64,000 nt of DNA, taken from contig OY783203.1 in NCBI GenBank assembly GCA_963678705.1, positions 19,078,535-19,142,534 on the forward strand. Direction: 5' to 3'. The number at the start of each line of letters is the position of its first letter. Position 1 is the first letter of the stretch. The notes beneath the pieces were generated by a model. It made no database searches. It had not been told where the DNA came from and saw only the letters and a program-made list of their open reading frames with translations. Both the position numbers and the translations under genes were made by a program. Shown in pieces: positions 56,255 through 64,000 of this stretch. This DNA is from Panorpa germanica (taxonomy: Eukaryota > Arthropoda > Insecta > Mecoptera > Panorpidae).

Positions 56255-56600
56255 CACAACATTACAAATACTGTTGACATAGTAGGAGGTTCTCGGTGAT
56301 TGGACTCAGCATCAGATACAGGCTGACGTTCAATAAATTAAATTAAAAAAATTATAATAAGCTATATTATATAGATATAATTATAAAATTTATTTGTTTA
56401 TTTTGTTTAACGTCAGTCTATTATTGATAACAATTTAATCATTTCTTTCTTGACAGTTATTTTTATAGTGAAACCCTATATTATAACAACCAAGCCCAGA
56501 AAATATTACGCTGGTCCGAGAATCGAACCTGACGATACGAAAGCATAGTGTTAACACTTTAACACTCTCAGCCACAAAGAGTCCTATTAATATTATTAAA
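56255..56600. mobile_element. Two SINE S pieces in opposite orientation
   Basis: On the plus strand, 56280-56340 carries the S 3' end (GGTGATTGGACTCAGCATCA...GGCTGACGTTCAATAAAT). From 56400 to 56590 the minus strand gives a second copy, with poor head (CTTTGTGGCTGAGAGTG), GGTTCGATTCTCGG B box and CAGCGTAATATTTTCTGGGC. Confidence 0.65.
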
Positions 56601-57449
56601 AAATGATTATAACACGACAAAGCTTATTGCAGACAAAACTAGCGTTGGATAATAAAGTAAAGCCGGTACCAAACGATGCGGTGAACGTTTCAAATGAACG
56701 ATCAAACGCGTAAGTCAAATATTGGAAGCTTGACATGGCAAGTTTCTTGCTACACGGTGGAACGAATGTTGGATCCGAATGATTTATTTATTTTATTAAT
56801 TTGTGGATATTAATGACACATTTAACAAAAACTTTCAAGTAAATAAATAAATTTTCAAGTATAAAACCTTCCTTTGTTGGACGATTCGTGCAGCAGTGCA
56901 TGGCATGTGGATCAAATGTGTGGTGGCGGTAAAAAAATCTCTTTTGACGCCAAAAGAGGGTCAAAAGTCCAACAACAGCCCGAACTTCTTCCAACGTGAA
57001 CATGATACAGGACACACTTAGTTCCAGCATCGGCCACACGTTCGTGCATCGTTCGGTACAGGCATAAAGTGAAATTCATGCTTTAAACAATTTGTTTTTG
57101 TAATATTTGCTCAATGAAAGATTGTTCAGTCGTTGACAAGCCTGCTTGACGACTAGGGTCTATTGTACTCCAGTAAGCTAGATAACCGGATAACCGGATA
57201 TCTGGACATGTTTAGATGTTGTGGTGGACTAAGACAAAGGCATGACGGCTGAAATATTAAGTAATATACGGTAACAGATATTCAGCTGCTTATCTATGGT
57301 CCTAAATATACATAGGAACTATAAGAACGAGTAGAAACATGCTATAACTCAAGCTAGACATTAGATTTATTAGGAGATAGGGCAGTTATAGGACAGTTGA
57401 TAATTTAAGCATGTTAAATCGGGAAATGTGTATACATAAACATATACAT

Positions 57450-57700
57450 ATACAGGGTGCGGCAGCATAACTTCCTTTTTTAAAAAGCAAGCCATTCAGT
57501 CGGTTAATGTCGTAGCGGAGCGCTAATTTCGTTCGTTTCGTTCGAGAGGTGGGACAATAAAGTTTTGTCCCGACACAGTTCAGTCGCCATCATGCGTTTC
57601 GTTTGCCGTTGAAGCGTATGTTCTGTGATTCTGCACTGCTAACGGTCTCTAAAGTGGTCGTGTCGTGTAACAGCCGGGTTTTTCACTTTTTGTAAAAATT
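57450..57700 (+). mobile_element. Possible Tc1/IS630-type transposon 5' end
   Basis: ACAGGGTGCGGCAGCATAAC resembles the terminus of IS630/Tc1-related insect elements. About 130 bp later a short frame reads SFAVEAYVL, like the start of such transposases. No other end was found. Confidence 0.4.
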
Positions 57701-57952
57701 TTCTGACGTAAAGCTGGACCTAAAATAAAATTAAAATATTGTAAATTAAATTTTTAGGCTCTGATTTTTGTCGCTGTTCCAATTTTTTAAAGATACTTAA
57801 AAAAATCTATAATAGATATTATAATTATCCTAGTTCATGCAAAAAATAGAAGTTTAGTGAACATAAATTTTTTACAAAATCGATTCAGCAGTTCTTGAGA
57901 AATCGGCCAGTCAATTAATAAAATGCAGCTTTGATATAAACGTGTTCGAACC

Positions 57953-58165
57953 TAGGCCCGTATTCCTGATTCTTGCGAATAATGATCGTGATCGAACAGA
58001 TATGATTTATATGAGTGAAACATTTTACGAATCACGTTTAAAAGAGTATTTCTGAACTATTAGTAAATTTTATTATTAGTTATTATTATAGTTCAGAAAT
58101 ACTCTTTTAAAAGTGATTCGAAAATGTTGCATGATCATTGCTCGCAAGATTAGGGCACCGGCTAC
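57953..58165. mobile_element. Palindromic MITE
   Basis: The left arm (GGCCCGTATTCCTGATTCTT...TATTTCTGAACTAT) and right arm (ATAGTTCAGAAATACTCTTT...) are inverted copies around a ~20 bp centre at about 58060-58080. A half copy is at 6159-6285. Confidence 0.85.
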
Positions 58166-58346
58166 ATTTGTAACTATTTAACGACTTCGAATATAAAAAA
58201 TTCTTCTATTCTAAATATTCTAGACATATTATAGAAGGAATTTATCAAATAAAATATTATACCGATTAAATACCGGTACCTTAAAATTTAAATTCTAAAA
58301 ACATAAAACTAAAACTTAAATTAAAAGTAAGACATACTATTCTCCT

Positions 58347-58642
58347 AATGGGTTTGTAAACCATGACTTAACTTCTATAAAATAGAACTATATATTGATA
58401 AGATTGGTTACAAAAACTTTAAATGTACCATTATTTTTCAATATCTCGGTTACTTATTTCTTTTGTGACGTACTATCCATATGTAAAGCATGCGGCGAAA
58501 CTGAAATTCAAGTTTGACATAGCTATAACTCCGTCATCTGTTGGTTATTTAAAAAAATAAAAACGTCAATATACATATATTAAATTTATTTCAATCGAAA
58601 ATTAAAAAAACGACCCCTACAAAATGAGTTTACAAGTCCATT
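58347..58642 (+). mobile_element. MITE family A, short copy
   Basis: About 296 bp from AATGGGTTTGTAAACC to TTTACAAGTCCATT, with TA on both sides. It retains the termini and outer segments of the ~600 bp form. Confidence 0.75.
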
Positions 58643-58649
58643 AAAAAAT

Positions 58650-59700
58650 AAAAATAAAACAGTACATGGGAAAGGTACTATAAATAGAGGCTTGTTCCAG
58701 CGCTGAATGATGAGATTTTTTTGATGTAAAAATGAATTTTGTTACACATGAATAGATTATTAGATAATTCAGCGCTTTTATTGTTACAAATCTGTACAGC
58801 TCATGCTTTAATCGCTGGACTTGTAACATAGGAACCCCATGACAGTAAAATCGTCATAAAAACTGTGTCTCGTAAATACTGGTATACTCGTATACCATAT
58901 ACAAGTGTATTCATGTATGCGTGAAGTACTAAGTTTTATGTTAAGAACAATAAAAAGAAAGCAAGAAAAATGATGGGATTATGAGGTAACGAAGAACATA
59001 AAACACAATAAAACGCAATAAGGCATTGGAATGAAATTAATCGGTTACATTCCTGACTTGACGGCGAATGGATGAGCAGAGCAGCAACGCATTGCCGGAT
59101 ATATCGGAAGAACGTGCGTGGCAGAATAAGAATTCCTAAAAATTGGCTTCAATATATCGTCAAGACGTCAAAGGTCTTAATAGATTGTATTTAAGGAGAT
59201 AAAGTTATTAATATTTTCGATAAAGTATTAGCTATCATTTTAACTGGCTGATTAAGGAGGTACAGGACGTACCGTCAATGCAAAAAGTTTATCTCTCGAT
59301 AATACGAAATGCAAAATACGAAGTACATGAGGAACGAGCAAATATTGGGACTGTACCTTTGAAAATGAATTTTTCAATTCCCTGTTAAACTGCTTTCTGC
59401 TTGTTAAAATGCTTACTGGAACGCACACAAAGTGAGTGGCTGAACATCAAATTAACGCTGTCTTTTTTCCTTTAATTATGTCTTTTTAAACCGCACTTAT
59501 AATATAAATAATATGACGACTTATTAAAATTTACAAAATGACTTAAATTTTGTTAACTTATTTTTTTCTTTTTCGTAAGTTGTAATTTTTGATTCAGGTT
59601 TCTTTAATGTAACCCTAACTTCAGCTAAGCGGATCCAATGATACACACGTCTTCAGTTATTGATTGAAAATATTTTTAAACATTAGTGGTTTTACTCACC
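58650..59700. other. AT-rich intergenic stretch, nothing recognised
   Basis: No recognisable motif in the short frames and no repeat boundary was noticed. Confidence 0.35.
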
Positions 59701-59704
59701 CGAT

Positions 59705-59860
59705 AGGAGCGAAGGCTTCTAATTATTTTTCGAATAAAAGGAACAATTTTTCCATCAAGTCTTTCAAAAATTTAGTGCTTTAATCTCTATTGTGAAGGCT
59801 CCTTTTTTGTGTAGGCCCCGGGGCAGTAGCCCCGCCTGCCCTCCCTTAAATCCGGGACTG
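59705..59860 (+). mobile_element. hAT-like MITE end, copy 2
   Basis: Matches 36665-36806, ending CCTTAAATCCGGGACTG. The other end was not located. Confidence 0.5.
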
Positions 59861-60882
59861 CAATATGGCGCTACTTATTGGGTGGAAACATAGCCGAGAT
59901 CGTGAAGCGGTGATGTTTCAGTACTTGGTTGTAATTTATGTTTAATAGACTTGGACCATATTGGATCTTTGGACCTCTACTAATAAAATACCATTATACT
60001 TGATCTCAAAAGGAGAGAAAAAGCAACATAAGTTACTCTCTATAAGAGGGATTTTATGACCTTTTTCTGGAAGTTATTTAAGCAGTACCTATATATTGCA
60101 ACTATCTCTTCCCTCTCAATCCTACATACGTTTTTCCTCGTAGTATTCCAATTTTTACCGAGGCACTAAAGGGTTGTATGCACAACAATCTAAAATACTG
60201 TACAATACGTGTAGGTACTGATAAGTGCGTACAAGCCTTAAGTTGGTACAGTGAATGTTAACTAAGGTTTATAACGCTTACCAAGACCCACCTTCAATTC
60301 CGGGGAACGCCAGGTACTAGCTAGTGTGTTTACAAAAGCATTTCCCGGAACTTTTGAATTTTGTAATATACTGAATAAAAAATGAAAGATTCATTCATTC
60401 ACCATTGCATTCATTCATTCATTTCTTTATTCGTGTTTAAATCTACTTTACTCCTGAGAATACTTGTACGAGTACTTGAAGAGAGATATTCAGTACTTTC
60501 TCGGTTAAGATAGAGATTTGAGATTTACAAAAATCTAATATATATAAAAGTATGAGAAGAGATTTATCTGTTTGTGTAAATATACAAAATACTGAATAAA
60601 GAATTTAATATCATACTCGTATACAGTAAAAGGATATACCATACGTACACATATCCGGTGGATATTTGATCGGAGGAGTCGCTGACGGTGTGATATTTGT
60701 GGTCTTAACCATGGGCGTCCGTTGAAAAAGTGGAAAACGATGAACTTTCTCTGAATGCTGCTCTAGATACAACAGAATCTGTTACAAATGTACACATACC
60801 GAACTTTTACAACCCCCTCCTCTGCTTAACTGTTAGCGGACGTCTATGGATGCGATATTTATACTTTTAGCACAAAACCCTT

Positions 60883-61179
60883 GTGGTATGTGACAGTCAA
60901 AGTGGAGTATCGGTTTCTCGCACATCATGTTATTGTAACGGGAATCAAAATGTAAAAAAAACCGTTATTTATTGGTTAAGTAAAAACGGGAAGAAATTCT
61001 TTGTATGGGTATTTTCTTTTCAATTTTTCTCAGTTACAATTTCACATCACATTTCAACGAACTGTGCTTTACTATATGTAGAGCCGGATCAAATAGAGCA
61101 GGAGCTCAACAATCGTCCGGAATTAAAATATTTGTTTAAGCGGTTAGCTTCTAGAACAAGGGATCTTCAGTTAGTGTAA
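60883..61179 (+). other. Open 98-codon frame of unknown nature
   Basis: The last 35 codons (VEPDQIEQELNNRPELKYLF, KRLASRTRDLQLV) look more protein-like than the Cys/Phe-rich first part. No family is recognised. It may be an exon remnant, a transposon ORF piece or chance. Confidence 0.25.
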
Positions 61180-61458
61180 AATTTTTCGACACTGAAAAAA
61201 CCAGTTTCAGCAACATCATATGAGGCGTCTGGAAGGAAACCAGAAATAACCAGCGCAAACGTTAGAAGATGTGCTAAACTATTTAGTGGCACAGAGATAT
61301 AAACGAAAACTTGGACCAATTTTACTATATACCGTGAATTCTAAAACCTACTGAACGAAAAACGCCTATACCATCTCAACTTCATACTCGTTTTCTGAAG
61401 AATTTTACTTTTGTCACTTACGTCCCTTTGCATCTAGACGCCTCATATATAACTATAT

Positions 61459-61760
61459 AAGTGGCGTAGCTACCTCCGTATCTGCCGTATCAATGATACG
61501 GGGCCCCCGGTCTAAAAGGGCCCCAAACGTGTGTAAGCAAAAATTCGTTAAATGTTATCCATAATCTCACTTAAACTCTTAGGCCATACTTAGCTTAGTT
61601 AGCTAGGAGCATTAATTGTAAGTAATAACGTTTAATCTATATATAATTATTTTAATTCAATGCGAGCGTCTTTGTTCTTTTTGTGAAAAATATTTACCCA
61701 TCATTTGAGCCCCCCAACAAATTTTGATACAGGACCCCTCTAAGACAGGCTACGTTACTG
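61459..61760 (-). mobile_element. hAT-type MITE family B, copy 3
   Basis: The inverted copy runs from AAGTGGCGTAGCTACC to GGCTACGTTACTG. Flanks AACTATAT and AGCTGTAT agree at 6 of 8 positions, a plausible old target duplication. Confidence 0.75.
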
Positions 61761-61792
61761 AGCTGTATCTCCACGGGTCTTCTATGAACTTA

Positions 61793-62385
61793 AATGGGCT
61801 TGTGTCCTCATTTTTTAGTGGTCGATTTTTCAATTGTTCGTTGAAATTGATGTTAATAAATGTGTATTGGCGTGTCTATTTTATTAAATATCTAAATATT
61901 GACGGAGATATAGCAATTAAAAGTTTGAATTGTAGTTTTAGCGCTAGAAATGGTCGGCCATATTTGTATGACGGGAAATGCATTCTAACGTCAGTTATTT
62001 GTTGAGTAGGTCAGTGCTGTGATAATGTTCTGTAGCTGTTGGTAGTCGAAATAACCAAGTCAAATCAAAAAATAATAAGTTTTTATTTTATTTAATCCTG
62101 CTAAGGCAGACATAATATTGAAATTTTATTGTTCCTTGAAATAGCTGTAAATAATATTTGTCATTGTGATATATAAATACATATAGCAGAGATTTATGAG
62201 CTGTAACGTTGAATCCCTTTAATAATTAAAGAGACAAAATGACTTTTTTAATTGTTAATATCTCTTAACTTATAAGGAGTTATTAAAAAATAATTGAACA
62301 TTTGAGGTTCTAGTAACCCACTTTATCTAATATATAATATATAATACACTTTTATAGAAATTAAGACATAGGACACAAGCCCATT
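61793..62385 (-). mobile_element. MITE family A, copy 4
   Basis: A full-length inverted copy with the same ends as 606-1240, lying 32 bp from MITE B copy 3. Confidence 0.85.
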
Positions 62386-62399
62386 ACACGGCGACTCAA

Positions 62400-63420
62400 C
62401 ATACTAAGGGAATGAGGGGAAAAAAGGGTACGCTTTAAGAATCATTTTTAACGAGACCGTTTATGCATATATCTTCTATGAACTAAAATTACTAGACGAC
62501 TCTATGAACGTATTTCAGATAAGGACTATATAAGGACTGCTTATAATTAAAATCTATTATTTTTCTATTTATCTTCTATATTAGAAGTCTATTAAGTATT
62601 ATGTAATAACTTCTTTTATACTCTGCATTGATAACAAAAGTAACAACGGACCTGAACCAATTCCCTTCATTTGTTGAGCCACCGAGTAATTTTAATTCGT
62701 AGAAGACCCATCCAGATACATCTGTTTATGATGTCGCTAAAAGCGGATTTTCTAGTGCCGAAAATTTTTACACTAAGTGAATGTCCCCTGTTCTAGCCTA
62801 TATACTCTGATATTTTTAATAAATCGACCATTCGTTGTGCTTAGATTTATTAAAAATATATTTTAGAATATTTTAAAAGTTTACTGTTGCCTATATTCCG
62901 ATATCATCTTAGTTATAGCAATTTGAAGTGGCGCGGTAGTTTATTTACTTTAAATCTACTTTTACCGAAGAACCACTAAACCGATTTAAATAAAAATTAC
63001 ACCATATCTTCTTTGTAATATTATCTATCGTGTAGCAAAGGCTTTTTAAAATTGGATACCTTCTTCTTCTACTTTTTTTTTTAATTTTTGCAACTTTTAA
63101 TTTTAACAAAAAATGACATTCTTTCAAAAAATAGATTTCCACAATGTTTTTTATTTCTGACTATTTCTGATGGTGGTGACAGTCGGCAAATCTTGTGAAA
63201 ACGTGTTCTATGGAACAGCTTATATTTCCAACAATTTTTAATATGTTTTATTAATATTTGATATCAATATATTCAGAAATATTTACTATATTAACTGATA
63301 ATAAAGGAAAATTGATATACTTCAAGAGTGCGTCGAAAGAAATAATTCTTTCTATGTTAATTTTTTCGAATGTCAAGGTGTGCTAACTTCTTAAGAGCGA
63401 GCGAGTATAGTCCAAATCAT
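62400..63420. other. AT-rich intergenic stretch, nothing recognised
   Basis: The phrase ACCGAAGAACCACTAAACCG (about 62963) has the look of an old interspersed repeat, but no boundaries are visible. Confidence 0.35.
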
Positions 63421-63424
63421 GAGA

Positions 63425-63600
63425 GTTCGGCGGCGACTTCTACTTAAAACAGGTTATAAGAGCGGTATAAATCTATAATACAATAATGAATTTTATGTTA
63501 TTCGTTTCTATATGCATTATAGAAAAATAAGTGAGTCTGTGCTTTTTAGTCATATCGGCAGTTTATATCGCACAACTTGTTTTAAGTATGAGTCGCCAAG
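63425..63600 (+). mobile_element. Palindromic MITE K, copy 2
   Basis: GTTCGGCGGCGACTTCTACT on the left, TTTTAAGTATGAGTCGCC on the right, centre as in 47141-47310. Confidence 0.75.
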
Positions 63601-64000
63601 TATGAATCGAATTTGAACTATACTTAATCTGGTACTAAGTCTTAATTTGGTACTGCATGTGTTTATATACGCGTAAATTAAAATTAATTAATTAATCATA
63701 AATTTTGTTTAGTTCCTGTTAGTTTTTCCGCCTCTGACTATACGCGAAGTTTAGTTAATTAAAAATTAAGTTGATGAGACGCTATTTAATTTATAGTTTC
63801 CATTTAACATGATGGACGACAACACCTTGTTAGCTACGCGAGTTGAAATATGCTTTGTAAGTAGTGTTACACGAAGGCACATATGTCTTCTTACATTTTA
63901 TGAGAAACTTTAACCATTTCATATTATATATGACCGAGGGTAAAGTTCAACAATTACTTGCTTACACAAAATTTAAGTAATATATTCAAGCATAATTTGT

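Noticed and set aside
1-64000. CRISPR array, operon or phage-type system
   Set aside because: No regularly spaced direct repeats and no bacterial-type gene clusters are seen; the sequence is eukaryotic repeat-rich DNA.

Overview
This window looks like nuclear DNA of an insect. It is strongly AT-rich and dense in mobile-element remains, with no bacterial or organellar gene organisation. The reverse-transcriptase and RNase H fragments are of Jockey/I-group and RTE type, the transposases are mariner-like, and there are hAT-type MITEs and tRNA-derived SINEs. This mix suits an arthropod, most likely an insect. I cannot name the species. No conserved housekeeping gene, rRNA gene or functional tRNA gene was recognised, so the window is essentially an intergenic, repeat-filled interval.

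Two short intronless ORFs stand out as possible host genes. One, at 20564-21139 on the minus strand, encodes a 191-residue Ser/Arg-rich protein. The other, at 28053-28382 on the plus strand, encodes a very basic 109-residue protein. They lie about 7 kb apart in divergent orientation. Each carries two copies of the same motif, approximately R-[RK]-x-[LIV]-[LIM]-I-[GA]-R-P-R-x-I-N. I do not recognise this family; it is the best candidate here for something undescribed. The AT-hook-like core and high basicity suggest nucleic-acid binding, but that is inference.

Region by region: 0-6 kb holds a Jockey-type RT fragment, MITE family A, a SINE-headed retroposon and fragments of a LINE called N here. 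6-13 kb holds a TIR element (H), a ~680 bp repeat (F) and Helitron-like 3' ends. 13-18 kb holds Jockey fragments, a decayed unknown ORF, N fragments and a second H copy. 20-30 kb holds the two candidate genes, a mariner split by a Jockey insertion, three further mariner remnants, a long-TIR foldback element and two tRNA-derived SINEs. 30-36 kb holds a second F copy, N fragments and a Jockey tail. 36-46 kb holds hAT and Harbinger-like fragments, MITE A, a triple nest (MITE L, SINE-headed retroposon, RTE), a LINE tail with RNase H, and more N. 46-64 kb holds nested MITEs, a hAT element with a perfect 8 bp target duplication, a (TA)n tract, further SINEs, an inverted N copy and palindromic MITEs.

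The elements can be placed in order because several insertions still have target-site duplications (TSDs), and some have uninterrupted copies of the target elsewhere in the window. The tRNA-headed retroposons share a 3' stem-loop tail with a LINE in the same window, which points to a SINE/LINE partnership. All family letters (A, B, C, D, F, G, H, K, L, N, S) are local labels of mine, not database names. No similarity searches were possible.
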